Positions 17,870-27,056 of a stretch of DNA of 64,000 nucleotides are shown piece by piece. The notes under the pieces are model-generated. The model made no database searches, was not told where the DNA came from, and saw only the letters and a list, made by a program, of their open reading frames with translations. The position numbers were made by a program, and so were the translations under genes. Origin of the DNA: Bradyrhizobium sp. NAS80.1 (lineage in GTDB: Bacteria > Pseudomonadota > Alphaproteobacteria > Rhizobiales > Xanthobacteraceae). The stretch's first letter is position 1, and each line of letters begins with the position of its first letter. The stretch is taken from contig NZ_LGHL01000074.1 of NCBI RefSeq assembly GCF_001908205.1, positions 1 to 64,000 on the forward strand. The letters run 5' to 3'.

Positions 17870-19342
17870 GTGCACGCCATTCGCCCGCTGCTTCGCAACT
17901 CCCTGTTCAACCTGGTCGCTGCGATACTCGCATGCGCCGCGCTGCTGGCACCGCGCGCGGCGAGCGCCGAAGCGCTGCTCCTCATCGAAGCTAACAGCGG
18001 CAAGGTGTTGCAGGCGGATAACGCGACCATTCCCTGGTATCCCGCGTCCGTCACCAAGATCATGACCGCCTATGTGACGTTGAAGGCGGTGAAGGACGGC
18101 AAGCTCACACTCGACACTCTGCTTACGGTGTCGCCCACGGCCGCCTCGCAATCGCCGTCGAAGATGGGGTTCCGTCCGGGAACGCAGCTCACCGTCGACA
18201 ACGCGCTGAAGATGATGATGGTCAAGTCGGCGAACGACATGGCTGTGGTGCTCGCCGAAGGCGTCGGCGGTTCGATCGACGGCTTCTCCGTGATGATGAA
18301 CGACACCGCGAAGAAGCTCGGCATGACGCAGACGAGCTACGTCAATCCGAACGGCCTGCCTGCCGACGGCCAGATCACCTCGGCGCGCGACCTCGGCATT
18401 CTCGCGCGCTCGTTCCTGCGTGACCTGCCGGAATACGAGTACTTCGTGCACATCCCGGCGATCCGCTTCGGCAAGCGCATCACCGGCAATTTCAACAAGC
18501 TGATCGGCCGCTATCCCGGCGCCGACGGCTTCAAGACCGGCTTCATCTGCGCCTCCGGTTACAACCTCGTCGCCTCCGCCACGCGCAACGGCCGGCGGCT
18601 GATTGCAGTGGTGCTCGGTGCCAATTCCGGCACCGCGCGCGCGGTGAAGGCGGCGCAGCTCCTCGAGCGTGGCTTCTCGCAGGACAACCTCTCCTGGCTG
18701 CGCCCCTCGCTCGGCACCGTCGACAACCTCGTGCCGGTCGACGCCTCGCCGCCGAACCTGCGCGACGAAATGTGCGGCGGCCACCGCAAGCGGCCGGCCA
18801 GTGACGATGACGATGCGCTGATCGCAACCAGTGGCGGCACAAGCGGATCGGCTTCAGCTACCGGCGGCGAAGCCCAGGTCACCTTCTTCACCGCCGGCCT
18901 GCAGCCGCCCGTGATGAAGGCCTCCGAGCTGATGGCCTCGGCCCCGGCGGCAGCCGAGCCGGTGCTGGTCTATACCGGCCCGACCCGAACCGGCACAGCT
19001 CTGATTGCGGCGGTCGCGGCCGATGCCGACCAGCAGACGGTAGCAAAGCCGCGTGGCAAGAAGTCGCGCGTCGCGAAGAAGCCTGACGCGGCCGACAAGC
19101 CGAAAGACGCTGGCACCAAGACGGCGGCGGCAAAGCCGGCAGCGGCGAAGCCGGATGCCAAGCCCGACGCCAAGGGCGACACCAAGGGTGACGCCAAGAC
19201 CGCAGCCAAGCCCGCCGGGACCAAGCACGCTGCCGCGAAACCGGCGGAGAAGCCCGCAGCACACGCTGATCAGGCGGCGAAGCCCGCCAAGCCCAAGGCC
19301 GCGACCAAGCCGCCTGCCGCAAAGCCGGCCAACAACAGTTAA
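17870..19342 (+). CDS. D-alanyl-D-alanine carboxypeptidase (PBP5/6 type) with Lys/Ala/Pro tail
   Basis: A 490-residue peptidase_S11 protein that trims the terminal D-Ala of peptidoglycan pentapeptides in the periplasm. GTG start at 17870; signal peptide ends near AASAEA. Active-site motifs: SVTK (SxxK), SAND (SxN) and FKTG (KTG). The catalytic domain ends near residue 270. A low-complexity C-terminal tail (residues about 390-490, AAKPAAAKPDAKPDAKGD-like repeats) replaces the usual amphipathic anchor and could bind anionic wall polymers or DNA-like polyanions. A segment with DDDDAL lies between. Confidence 0.9.
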   Translation: MHAIRPLLRNSLFNLVAAILACAALLAPRAASAEALLLIEANSGKVLQADNATIPWYPASVTKIMTAYVTLKAVKDGKLTLDTLLTVSPTAASQSPSKMGFRPGTQLTVDNALKMMMVKSANDMAVVLAEGVGGSIDGFSVMMNDTAKKLGMTQTSYVNPNGLPADGQITSARDLGILARSFLRDLPEYEYFVHIPAIRFGKRITGNFNKLIGRYPGADGFKTGFICASGYNLVASATRNGRRLIAVVLGANSGTARAVKAAQLLERGFSQDNLSWLRPSLGTVDNLVPVDASPPNLRDEMCGGHRKRPASDDDDALIATSGGTSGSASATGGEAQVTFFTAGLQPPVMKASELMASAPAAAEPVLVYTGPTRTGTALIAAVAADADQQTVAKPRGKKSRVAKKPDAADKPKDAGTKTAAAKPAAAKPDAKPDAKGDTKGDAKTAAKPAGTKHAAAKPAEKPAAHADQAAKPAKPKAATKPPAAKPANNS

Positions 19343-19526
19343 CGGCCCCTCAGGGCAAGACCGCGCTTCGCACCTGCAGCGGCGCGTTTTGCGACGATTC
19401 CAGTAGCCACTCCCCGGCCTTTGCCCTAAGCCTCGACGGCTTGCCACCGGTTCCGGCAGGCTCGATACTGCCGGCAATGAGGCAAGCTCGAGACACAACG
19501 GGCTCAGGCAAATGAGGGGAATTCCC

Positions 19527-21212
19527 ATGGAGCGCATCTGGCTCAAGCAATATCCGCCCGGCGTGCCCGCTGATATCGAGCCGACGCAATACGCATCGCT
19601 GGTCGACCTCCTGGAGGAGAGCTTCACCAAGTTCGCCGACCGCAAGGCGTTCATCTGCATGGACAAGGCGATCAGCTATCGCGACCTCGACCAGATGTCG
19701 GTCGCGCTTGCCGCCTACCTGCAAGGCCGCGGCCTGCAACGTGGTGCCCGCGTCGCGATCATGATGCCGAACGTACTGCAATACCCGGTCGCCACCGCTG
19801 CCGTGCTGCGCGCCGGTTACGCAGTTGTCAACGTCAACCCACTCTACACCCCGCGCGAGCTCGAGCATCAGCTCAAGGATTCCGGCGCCGAAGCCATCAT
19901 CGTGCTGGAGAATTTCGCCCACACCGTCGAGCAGGTGATCGCCAAGACGCCGGTGAAGCATGTCATCGTCGGCAGCATGGGCGATCTGCTCGGCTTCAAG
20001 GGCGTGATCGTCAATCTCGTCGTCCGCCGCGTCAAGAAGATGGTGCCGGCCTGGTCGCTGCCGGGTGCGGTGTCCTTCAACGACGCGATGTCGGCCGGCC
20101 GCGGCCTGACCTTCAACAAGCCGAAGCTCTCGCCCGGCGACGTCGCCTTCCTGCAATATACCGGCGGCACCACCGGCGTCTCCAAGGGCGCCACCCTGCT
20201 CCACCGCAACATCGTCGCCAACGTCCTGCAGAACGACGCCTGGCTCCAGCCGGCGATGGCCGCGCCTCCGCATGTCGATCAGCTCATGATCGTCTGTGCG
20301 CTGCCGCTGTATCACATCTTCGCGCTGACGGCCTGCTACCTGCTCGCGGTGCGCGCCGGCGGCTGCAATCTGCTGATCCCCAATCCGCGCGACATCGCCG
20401 GCTTCGTCAAGGAGCTGGCGAAGTACCAGGTCAACAGCTTCCCGGCCGTGAACACGCTCTACAACGGCCTGATGCATCATCCCGACTTCAAGAAGCTCGA
20501 TTTCTCCAAGCTGAAGATCTCCAACGGCGGCGGCATGGCGGTGCAGCGCCCGGTCGCCGAGCAGTGGAAGGCGGTGACCGGCTGCTTCATCGCCGAAGGC
20601 TACGGCCTGTCGGAGACCTCGCCGACGCTGACCTGTAATCCGGCGACCACGACCGAGTTCTCCGGCTCGATCGGCCTCCCGGTGCCCTCGACTTACATTT
20701 CGATCCGCGACGACGACGGCAACGAGGTGCCGCTCGGCCAGGCCGGCGAGATCTGCGCCAAGGGCCCGCAGGTGATGTCGGGCTACTGGAACAGGCCGGA
20801 AGAGACCGCCAAGGTCATGACATCCGACGGCTACTTCCGCACCGGCGACATCGGCGTGATGGATGACAAGGGTTACACCAAGATCGTCGACCGCAAGAAG
20901 GATATGATCCTGGTCTCCGGCTTCAATGTCTATCCGAACGAGATCGAGGAAGTGATTGCGAGCCATCCGGGCGTGCTCGAATGCGCCGTGATCGGCATGC
21001 CCGATTCCAAGTCGGGCGAGGCAGTGAAGGCGTTCGTGGTCAAGAAGGATCCGAACCTCACGGCCGAGGACGTGATCAAGTTCTGCCAGCAGCAACTCAC
21101 CGGCTACAAGGTGCCCAAGCACATCGAATTCCGCACCGACCTGCCGAAGACCAATGTCGGCAAGATCCTGCGCCGGCAGCTGCGCGACGAGAAGAAGGCC
21201 GAGGCGGCGTGA
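19527..21212 (+). CDS. fadD: Long-chain fatty acid-CoA ligase
   Basis: A 561-residue FadD-type enzyme that activates long-chain fatty acids to acyl-CoA for beta-oxidation or lipid synthesis. Seen: YTGGTTGVSKGATLLHRNIV (P-loop), GYGLSETSPTLTCNP, GEICAKGPQVMSGYWNRPEE, YFRTGDIGVMDDKGYTKIVD, RKKDMILVSGFNVYPNEIEE (fatty-acid signature) and the C-terminal TNVGKILRRQLRDE Lys. The N-terminal MERIWLKQYPPGVPADI is characteristic of proteobacterial FadD. ATG 19527 follows GAGGGGA. The DUF924 gene starts 16 bases later, so the two probably form an operon. Confidence 0.92.
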   Translation: MERIWLKQYPPGVPADIEPTQYASLVDLLEESFTKFADRKAFICMDKAISYRDLDQMSVALAAYLQGRGLQRGARVAIMMPNVLQYPVATAAVLRAGYAVVNVNPLYTPRELEHQLKDSGAEAIIVLENFAHTVEQVIAKTPVKHVIVGSMGDLLGFKGVIVNLVVRRVKKMVPAWSLPGAVSFNDAMSAGRGLTFNKPKLSPGDVAFLQYTGGTTGVSKGATLLHRNIVANVLQNDAWLQPAMAAPPHVDQLMIVCALPLYHIFALTACYLLAVRAGGCNLLIPNPRDIAGFVKELAKYQVNSFPAVNTLYNGLMHHPDFKKLDFSKLKISNGGGMAVQRPVAEQWKAVTGCFIAEGYGLSETSPTLTCNPATTTEFSGSIGLPVPSTYISIRDDDGNEVPLGQAGEICAKGPQVMSGYWNRPEETAKVMTSDGYFRTGDIGVMDDKGYTKIVDRKKDMILVSGFNVYPNEIEEVIASHPGVLECAVIGMPDSKSGEAVKAFVVKKDPNLTAEDVIKFCQQQLTGYKVPKHIEFRTDLPKTNVGKILRRQLRDEKKAEAA

Positions 21213-21228
21213 GGCAGGCCATTCGTTG

Positions 21229-21783
21229 ATGGCTCACGGCGGCGACATCAGCCCGGCCGGCATTCTCGCCTTCTGGCGCGAGGCCGGCCGCGAGCGCTGG
21301 TACAAGCACAGCGAGGCTTTCGACGCGGAAGTCCGGCGCCGCTTTCTGGCGCTGTGGCAGAAGGCCGTCGCCAGCGACCTCGCATCATGGGAGGCAAGCG
21401 ACGAGGGCGCACTCGCGCTCGTCATCGTGCTCGACCAGTTTCCCCGGAACATGTTTCGCGACACGCCGGAAGCCTTTGCGAGCGACGCGCTCGCGCGCGA
21501 CGTCGCCCGCCGCGCCATCGACCGGGGCGCAGATCAAAGGGTCGATCCCGTCCTGCTCGAATTTCTCTACGTGCCCTTCATGCATTCCGAGCACCTGTCC
21601 GACCAGCTGCACTGCGTCGCGCTGTTTCAAAACAGCCCCAATACCGAGAACCTGAAATACGCCCGGGAGCACGCCGACATCATCCGCAGATTCGGCCGCT
21701 TTCCCCACCGCAACCGCCTGCTCGGCCGCGACACCACCGAGGAAGAGCAGGCTTTCCTCGACAGCGGCGGCTTCGCCGGTTGA
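21229..21783 (+). CDS. DUF924 family protein
   Basis: A 184-residue soluble helical (TPR-like) protein of the DUF924 family. Seen: ILAFWREAGRERWYKHSEAF, the family core ALALVIVLDQFPRNMFRDTP, VPFMHSEHLSDQ, and the C-terminal FGRFPHRNRLLGRDTTEEEQ. The function of the family is not established. It starts 16 bases after fadD on the same strand, suggesting co-transcription; that link to lipid metabolism is context only. Confidence 0.85.
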   Translation: MAHGGDISPAGILAFWREAGRERWYKHSEAFDAEVRRRFLALWQKAVASDLASWEASDEGALALVIVLDQFPRNMFRDTPEAFASDALARDVARRAIDRGADQRVDPVLLEFLYVPFMHSEHLSDQLHCVALFQNSPNTENLKYAREHADIIRRFGRFPHRNRLLGRDTTEEEQAFLDSGGFAG

Positions 21784-21891
21784 TGACATAACGGTGATGG
21801 GCCGCCGCCCTCACCGCTTCGCCCTCCGGCAATATTGTGCAGGCCCGCGCCACGGTCTAAAAAGCGGGACCGATTTTCAGGGAGACTGACG

Positions 21892-22377
21892 ATGGCGATC
21901 CAGACTGGCGACAAGCTGCCCGAGGCGAAATTCCGCGTGATGACGGCGGAAGGCCCGCAGGTGAAGACCACCGACGATATTTTCAAGGGCAAGAAAGTGG
22001 CGCTGTTCGCAGTGCCCGGCGCCTACACCGGCACCTGCCACAAGATGCATCTGCCGAGCATCTTCCTCAACGCCTACGCCATGAAGGACAAGGGCGTCGA
22101 CACCATCGCGATCGTCTCCGTCAACGACGCCTTCGTCATGAATGCCTGGAAGCGCGACACCGACCAGCGCGACGAGGCGATCTTCCTCGCCGACGGCAAT
22201 GCCGACTTCGCCAAGGCGATCGGCATGGAGCTCGATGCTTCCGCCAACGGCCTCGGCATCCGCTCCAAGCGCTATTCGATGCTGGTCGAGGACGGCGTCG
22301 TGAAGAAGCTGAACCTCGAGGCGATGCCCGGCAAGGTCGAGGTGTCCGGCGGCGATACGCTGCTGGGGCAACTGTAA
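21892..22377 (+). CDS. Peroxiredoxin, Prx5 type
   Basis: A 161-residue thiol peroxidase that reduces hydrogen peroxide and organic hydroperoxides in the cytoplasm. Seen: the peroxidatic motif PGAYTGTCHKMHLP (P-x3-T-x2-C), then SVNDAFVMNAWKR, NADFAKAIGMELDASANGLG and RSKRYSMLVEDGVVKKLNLE. No fused glutaredoxin domain, so a separate thiol donor is needed. Start ATG 21892 follows GGGAGAC. Convergent with rnhA, with a repeat between them. Confidence 0.92.
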   Translation: MAIQTGDKLPEAKFRVMTAEGPQVKTTDDIFKGKKVALFAVPGAYTGTCHKMHLPSIFLNAYAMKDKGVDTIAIVSVNDAFVMNAWKRDTDQRDEAIFLADGNADFAKAIGMELDASANGLGIRSKRYSMLVEDGVVKKLNLEAMPGKVEVSGGDTLLGQL

Positions 22378-22407
22378 GGCGACCACTGCTTTCAGCCACA
22401 TATGACG

Positions 22408-22522
22408 CTGTCATGCCCCGCGAAATCGGGGCATCCAGTACGCCGCAGCCTCTCGGCTCAATCACAACCGTCTCTGGAATACTGGATCGCCCAATCAAGC
22501 CGGGCGATGACAGTTGAGAATG
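22408..22522. repeat. Dispersed intergenic repeat, family C (copy 1)
   Basis: GTCATGCCCCGCGAAATCGG, CATCCAGTA, TACTGGATCGCCC and GGCGATGACAG arranged as paired inverted segments. The same layout occurs at 27638-27775. It separates the convergent peroxiredoxin and rnhA genes. Confidence 0.75.
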
Positions 22523-22537
22523 GAGCGACGGAGCGCC

Positions 22538-23002
22538 CTACTCCGCCACCCTCTGCTGCAACCGCGCCTTCGCGATGCCATCGCGCGCAAGCTGGTCGGC
22601 GCGCTCGTTCTCGGGGTGGCCGGCATGGCCCTTGACCCAATGCCAGCGAACCTGGTGCTGCTTCAGCGCGGCATCGAGGCGCTGCCATAGCTCGACATTC
22701 TTGACCGGCTTCTTGTCGGCGGTGCGCCAGCCGTTGCGCTTCCAGCCATGGATCCAGCCGGTGATGCCCTGCCGCACATACTGACTGTCGGTGTAGAGAT
22801 CGACGGTGCACGGTTTCTTCAGCGCTTCGAGCGCGGAGATCGCCGCCATCAACTCCATCTGGTTGTTGGTGGTGTGGCGCTCGCCGCCGTTCAGCTCCTT
22901 CTCCTTGTCGCCGAACTTCAGGATCGCGCCCCAGCCGCCGGGCCCGGGATTCCCCGAGCAGGCGCCGTCGGTATAGATCGTCACCTTGGGAAGCTCGCTC
23001 AC
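22538..23002 (-). CDS. rnhA: Ribonuclease HI
   Basis: A 154-residue endonuclease that cuts the RNA strand of RNA-DNA hybrids. All four catalytic acids are in place: YTDGACSGNPGPGGWG, TTNNQMELMAA, LYTDSQYV and HPENERADQLA. The start is GTG 23002, overlapping the thrB stop by four bases (GTGA), which implies translational coupling in an ispH-thrB-rnhA operon, an arrangement common in alphaproteobacteria. Confidence 0.95.
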   Translation of the reverse strand: MSELPKVTIYTDGACSGNPGPGGWGAILKFGDKEKELNGGERHTTNNQMELMAAISALEALKKPCTVDLYTDSQYVRQGITGWIHGWKRNGWRTADKKPVKNVELWQRLDAALKQHQVRWHWVKGHAGHPENERADQLARDGIAKARLQQRVAE

Positions 23003-23982
23003 GCGACCAGTCCTGACGGCATCAGCCCGTAGTCGCGCACGCTGGAAACGCTCTGGTGGAAGCGTAGCTTGCGAAAATACTCCAGCGGATCCTTTGGCTT
23101 GACCAGCGCGCCCGGCGGCACGTTGAGCCAGTCGACCAGCCGAGTCAGCAGGAAGCGGATCGCGGCGCCGCGCGCCAGGAGCGGCAGCGCGGCCTCTTCC
23201 GCCTCGGAGAGTTTTCGCACCCGGCCATAGGCATTGAGGAAAGCACGCGCCTTGGTGACGTTGAAGGAATGATCCGGCTCGAAGCACCAGGCGTTGAGGC
23301 AGATCGCGACGTCATAGGCCAGCATGTCGTTGCAGGCGAAGGTGAAGTCGATCATTCCCGAGAGCTTGTCGCCGAGGAAGAAGACGTTGTCGTTGAACAG
23401 GTCGGCGTGGATCACGCCTTCGGGCAGATTGGTCGGCCAGACGCCGCTCGAGAGATAGTCGAGCTCGGCGGCGAGGAACGCGCGCAGGCCCGGCTGCACT
23501 TCGTCGGCTCGGCTCGCCGCCACATCGAACAGCGGTCGCCAGCCCGGGACCGAGAGCGAATTGACGCGTTTGATCGCGAAATTTGCACCGGCCAGATGCA
23601 TCCTGGCCAGCCCGTCGCCGACGCCGGCGCAATGGGTTGCGTTCGGCTTGCGCGGCCAGACGCCCTCGAGAAAGGTGATGATCGCGGCCGGTCGGCCCGA
23701 CAGCTCGCGCAGCGCCTCGCCGTCCCTTCCCTTCACCGGCAATGGGCAGTTGATGCCGTGCTCGGCGAGATGCGTCATCAGCGCGAGGAAGAACGGCAGA
23801 TCGTTCTTCGCCACGCGCTTCTCATAGAGCGTGAGGATGAACGAGCCTTTGCTCGTGTGCAGTAGGAAGTTGGAATTCTCGACGCCCTCGGCGATGCCCT
23901 TGTAGGAGAGCAATTCGCCGAGATCGTATTGCTTCAGGAAATCCGCAAGCTCGTCGGCGGCAACGTCGGTGTAGACCGCCAT
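22999..23982 (-). CDS. thrB: Homoserine kinase, APH-fold type
   Basis: A 327-residue kinase that phosphorylates homoserine for threonine synthesis. This alphaproteobacterial type belongs to the aminoglycoside-phosphotransferase fold, not the GHMP fold. Seen: GVENSNFLLHTSKGSFILTL near the N-terminus, the catalytic HADLFNDNVFF and the metal-binding GMIDFTFACNDMLAYD. It starts 6 bases after the ispH stop and overlaps rnhA by four bases. Confidence 0.93.
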   Translation of the reverse strand: MAVYTDVAADELADFLKQYDLGELLSYKGIAEGVENSNFLLHTSKGSFILTLYEKRVAKNDLPFFLALMTHLAEHGINCPLPVKGRDGEALRELSGRPAAIITFLEGVWPRKPNATHCAGVGDGLARMHLAGANFAIKRVNSLSVPGWRPLFDVAASRADEVQPGLRAFLAAELDYLSSGVWPTNLPEGVIHADLFNDNVFFLGDKLSGMIDFTFACNDMLAYDVAICLNAWCFEPDHSFNVTKARAFLNAYGRVRKLSEAEEAALPLLARGAAIRFLLTRLVDWLNVPPGALVKPKDPLEYFRKLRFHQSVSSVRDYGLMPSGLVA

Positions 23983-23988
23983 GCAACA

Positions 23989-24957
23989 CTACTCGGCGGC
24001 GGCTTCGGGGCGCACCGAGCGCGGCAGCGGGAAGAATTCGTTCTCTTCCGCGGCTGAGACCGTCTCCACATGCAGCGTGTAGCGCTCGGCGAACGCGTCC
24101 ATGATCTCTTCGACGATCACTTCAGGCGCGGACGCGCCCGCAGTGATGCCGAGGCTCGTGATGTTGCCGAACTTGTCCCAGTCGATGTCGGCGGCGCGCT
24201 GTGCCAGCACGGCGATCCTGCAGCCCTCGCGCTCGGCGACCTCGCGCAGACGCTGCGAGTTCGACGAGTTCGGGGCGCCGACCACGATCAGGGCGTCGAC
24301 CACCGGCGCCACCTTCTTCACCGCGAGCTGGCGGTTGGTGGTGGCGTAGCAGATGTCTTCCTTGTGCGGCCCGTTGATGTTCGGGAAGCGCTCCTTGAGC
24401 AGCGCCACGATCTCCGCGGTGTCGTCGATCGACAGCGTGGTCTGGGTCACGAAGGCGAGGTTGTCGGGATCCTTCGGTGCGATGGTCTTGGCGTCCTCGG
24501 CGGTCTCGATCAGGGTCACGGCGCCCGCCGGAAGCTGGCCGAGCGTGCCGACCACTTCGGGGTGATGGGAGTGGCCGATCAGGAATATCTCGCGGCCGCG
24601 CTTGAAGTGGATCGCGGCCTCGCGGTGCACCTTGGTCACCAGCGGGCAGGTCGCATCCAGCGAGAACAGGTTGCGGGACGTGGCGTCGGCCGGAACCGAC
24701 TTCGGCACGCCATGGGCCGAGAAAACGACCGGCGCGGTGGTGTTTTCCGGGATCTCGGCGAGCTCTTCGACGAAGATGGCGCCCTTCTTCTTCAACCCAT
24801 CGACGACATATTTGTTGTGCACAATCTCGTGGCGAACATAGACGGGAGCGCCATACTTATCGAGCGCCCGTTCCACTGTGTCGATCGCCCGGACCACCCC
24901 GGCGCAGAAGCCGCGGGGAGAACAAAGCACGATCTTGAGGTCTGGTTTGGCTGACAT
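23989..24957 (-). CDS. ispH: 4-hydroxy-3-methylbut-2-enyl diphosphate reductase
   Basis: A 322-residue iron-sulfur enzyme for the last step of the MEP pathway, giving IPP and DMAPP. The three cluster cysteines are visible in CSPRGFCAGVVRAI, LDATCPLVTKVHREA and EDICYATTNRQ; the substrate-binding HEIVHN, HSHHPEVVGT and SSNSQRL are present. ATG 24957 gives the usual short N-terminus; ATG 24981 would add eight residues. First gene of the ispH-thrB-rnhA operon; it diverges from trcR. Confidence 0.95.
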   Translation of the reverse strand: MSAKPDLKIVLCSPRGFCAGVVRAIDTVERALDKYGAPVYVRHEIVHNKYVVDGLKKKGAIFVEELAEIPENTTAPVVFSAHGVPKSVPADATSRNLFSLDATCPLVTKVHREAAIHFKRGREIFLIGHSHHPEVVGTLGQLPAGAVTLIETAEDAKTIAPKDPDNLAFVTQTTLSIDDTAEIVALLKERFPNINGPHKEDICYATTNRQLAVKKVAPVVDALIVVGAPNSSNSQRLREVAEREGCRIAVLAQRAADIDWDKFGNITSLGITAGASAPEVIVEEIMDAFAERYTLHVETVSAAEENEFFPLPRSVRPEAAAE

Positions 24958-25115
24958 TGAGTGATCTCGGGACCGAATCACCCATTCGCCTTCTGGCAGG
25001 GGACGGTCAATGGATGGAAAAGGGCCTAAAACGGTCTGCTTGGACTTTACGGGGACCTGAAAGGGAATTGGGCCCCCTTTCGGGCGCTGTCAAGGCACTA
25101 TCTATAGCAGAACCA

Positions 25116-25145
25116 TTGCGTGGCTACCCCCTCCGGGCTTATATA
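25116..25145 (+). promoter_or_regulatory. Likely sigma-70-type promoter of trcR
   Basis: TTGCGT at 25116-25121 and TATATA at 25140-25145, separated by 18 bases, lie about 80 bases upstream of the trcR start. Predicted by eye only. Confidence 0.45.
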
Positions 25146-25222
25146 GCGCGAATTCCCTGTCATCGCTGATGACCACCGGTTTCGCCTCCAGAGGGGTGGG
25201 CGAAGCACAAAGGAGATTTGCC

Positions 25223-25918
25223 ATGAGCAACGCACCTCTGATGCCCAAGGCGACCGCCGTCTGGCTGCTCGACAACACCGCACTGACCTTCGATCAGGTC
25301 GCCGATTTCACCAAGATGCACCCCCTCGAGGTCCGCGCGATCGCCGACGGCGACGCCGCCCAGGGCATCAAGGGCATGGATCCCCTCTCCAACGGCCAGC
25401 TGACCCGCGAAGAGATCGAGAAGGGCGAGAAGAACCCGGACTACCGGCTTCGCCTCCAGGAGAGCAAGGTGGTGCTGCCGCCGCAGCCGAAGCGCAAGGG
25501 CCCGCGCTACACCCCGGTGTCGCGCCGGCACGAGCGCCCGAGCGCCATCCTCTGGCTGCTGCGCAGCCATCCGGAGCTCAAGGACGCCCAGGTCATGCGT
25601 CTGGTCGGCACCACCAAGAGCACGATCGCCAGCGTCCGCGACCGCACCCACTGGAACACCTCCCAGCTGACCCCGATCGACCCGGTCACGCTGGGCCTCT
25701 GCTCGCAGATCGAACTCGATTTCGAAGTGGCGCGCGCCGCCAAGGAAAAGCCGATCGACGCAGCCTATGGCGGCGCCACCCTGCTGCCGGCCTCCGAGAC
25801 CACCAAGAAGGACGAGTTCGAGCCGGCCGAGAAGTCGAGCGACGACCTCAACGTCGACGCCGTGTTCGCCAAGCTCAAGACGCTCGGCGGCAAGAAGCAG
25901 GACGACGAGGAGGAGTAA
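25223..25918 (+). CDS. trcR: Cell-cycle transcriptional regulator TrcR (DUF1013)
   Basis: A 231-residue cytoplasmic protein of the DUF1013/TrcR family, known in alphaproteobacteria as an RNA-polymerase-associated, essential cell-cycle regulator in Caulobacter. Seen: MPKATAVWLLDNTALTFDQV with a helix-turn-helix-like start, the conserved YTPVSRRHERPSAILWLLR, RLVGTTKSTIASVRDRTHWN (second HTH) and GLCSQIELDFEVARA. The C-terminus is acidic (KKQDDEEE). AAGGAG precedes ATG 25223. A strong terminator follows, so it is monocistronic. Confidence 0.93.
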   Translation: MSNAPLMPKATAVWLLDNTALTFDQVADFTKMHPLEVRAIADGDAAQGIKGMDPLSNGQLTREEIEKGEKNPDYRLRLQESKVVLPPQPKRKGPRYTPVSRRHERPSAILWLLRSHPELKDAQVMRLVGTTKSTIASVRDRTHWNTSQLTPIDPVTLGLCSQIELDFEVARAAKEKPIDAAYGGATLLPASETTKKDEFEPAEKSSDDLNVDAVFAKLKTLGGKKQDDEEE

Positions 25919-25953
25919 GGCTCCTCTCCCGGTTTGCTATCGAATGCAATTTG

Positions 25954-25983
25954 AACGCGGCGGGGAAACCTGCCGCGTTTTTG
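25954..25983 (+). terminator. Intrinsic terminator after trcR
   Basis: AACGCGGC (25954-25961) pairs with GCCGCGTT (25972-25979), with further GG/CC pairs around a GAAA-type loop, followed by TTTT. Confidence 0.9.
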
Positions 25984-26024
25984 TTTGGTGAGCGTCGAGG
26001 CACAGCGTGCTTCTGCTCCGCCCG

Positions 26025-26771
26025 TCAGAACTTGTAGGTCACACCGCCGCCGACCAGCCAGGGATCGATATGCGCGGTACCGGTGACCGGCAGGCCGGAG
26101 ACGGTTGCGGTGTAATCCGGCCGCAGCCAGAGCTTCTTGACGTCGACGTTGAGGCCCCAGTGCCGGTCGAGCATGTAGTCGAAGCCGAACTGCACAGCGC
26201 CGCCGAAAGCGTTGCTGACGTGCAGGCTGGTGGTGGTGGCGACGATCGCGGGCGGTCCGGCGATGGCGGCCGGCGCATTGGCAGCGGAATTGTTGAAGAA
26301 CACGGTGTAGTTCACGCCGGCGCCGATATAGGGCTTGAACGCGCCGAAATTGTCGAAGTGATATTGCAGCGTCAGCGTCGGCGGCAGCAGCGTGGTCTTG
26401 CCGATCGGCAAGTTCGCGAGCGAGCCGGTGCCGCTGATCGAATGCCTGGTGACACCCAGGATCAGTTCGGCCGCGATGTTCTTCGTGAAGAAATAGCTGA
26501 TGTCGAGCTCTGGCACGACCTGGTCGCTGATCGCGAGGCCGGAATTCGGCGACGACAGCGAGGGCACGCCCGCGACATTGACGGTGCTGCCGCCGGCATC
26601 CGGCAGCACGCCGAGCACGCGCAGGCGCACCATCCACGGATTGAAACTGTCAGCCGGCGGCGGCGCCTTCTTGTAAACCGGCAAATCGGCAGCCTGCACC
26701 GAGGCAAAAGTCCCCGCGAGCATCGCGCCAAAAGTCGCGAGCCGCGCCAAGTTTCTTATCGTTCTCTGCAT
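26025..26771 (-). CDS. ompW: OmpW family outer-membrane protein
   Basis: A 248-residue eight-stranded beta-barrel. Signal peptide MQRTIRNLARLATFGAMLAG ends near VQA-AD. Seen: NPWMVRLRVLGVLPD, VPELDISYFFTKNIAAELIL, LTLQYHFDNFGAFKPYIGAG and a C-terminal aromatic residue (GGGVTYKF) needed for barrel assembly. OmpW forms a narrow hydrophobic channel for small nonpolar molecules and is often induced at low oxygen. A perfect FNR/FixK box lies upstream. Mature residues contain many Pro/Ala near the N-terminus, typical of rhizobial members. Confidence 0.92.
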   Translation of the reverse strand: MQRTIRNLARLATFGAMLAGTFASVQAADLPVYKKAPPPADSFNPWMVRLRVLGVLPDAGGSTVNVAGVPSLSSPNSGLAISDQVVPELDISYFFTKNIAAELILGVTRHSISGTGSLANLPIGKTTLLPPTLTLQYHFDNFGAFKPYIGAGVNYTVFFNNSAANAPAAIAGPPAIVATTTSLHVSNAFGGAVQFGFDYMLDRHWGLNVDVKKLWLRPDYTATVSGLPVTGTAHIDPWLVGGGVTYKF

Positions 26772-26845
26772 TGCATTCCCCTTCAGCCATATCGCGCGTC
26801 GTTGCGCGACATCAGCGTCAGAGCAGAAAGGGGATGGAGCAGGAT

Positions 26846-26859
26846 TTGATGCCGATCAA
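26846..26859 (-). promoter_or_regulatory. FixK/FNR-type anaerobox upstream of ompW
   Basis: TTGATGCCGATCAA is a perfect TTGAT-N4-ATCAA palindrome, the class target of FNR, FixK and FixK2. Its centre is about 81 bases upstream of the ompW start codon, which suits a class II position at -41 with a start site near 26811. Activation by low oxygen is inferred. Confidence 0.85.
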
Positions 26860-27056
26860 ATCAAGCGCCGCGCGCCACAATTCGGCCGCAGCGTTGCAGA
26901 TGTGTCACGACGAACGCGAATGCGAGCGAATGACGCGGCAAGATAATTCCGCGCCTTTGCGTCACGGCCGCTCCGGATGGTTCAGTGTATTCGCCGAGAT
27001 CCCGCTGGCGGCGGTCGGCACGGAGCCGTCAACGTGCGGTTCGCGCTAACGACGAA

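Noticed and set aside
19350..21122. 590-residue open frame antisense to fadD
   Set aside because: Shadow of the ligase gene with Asp/His/Arg-biased composition and no family motif.
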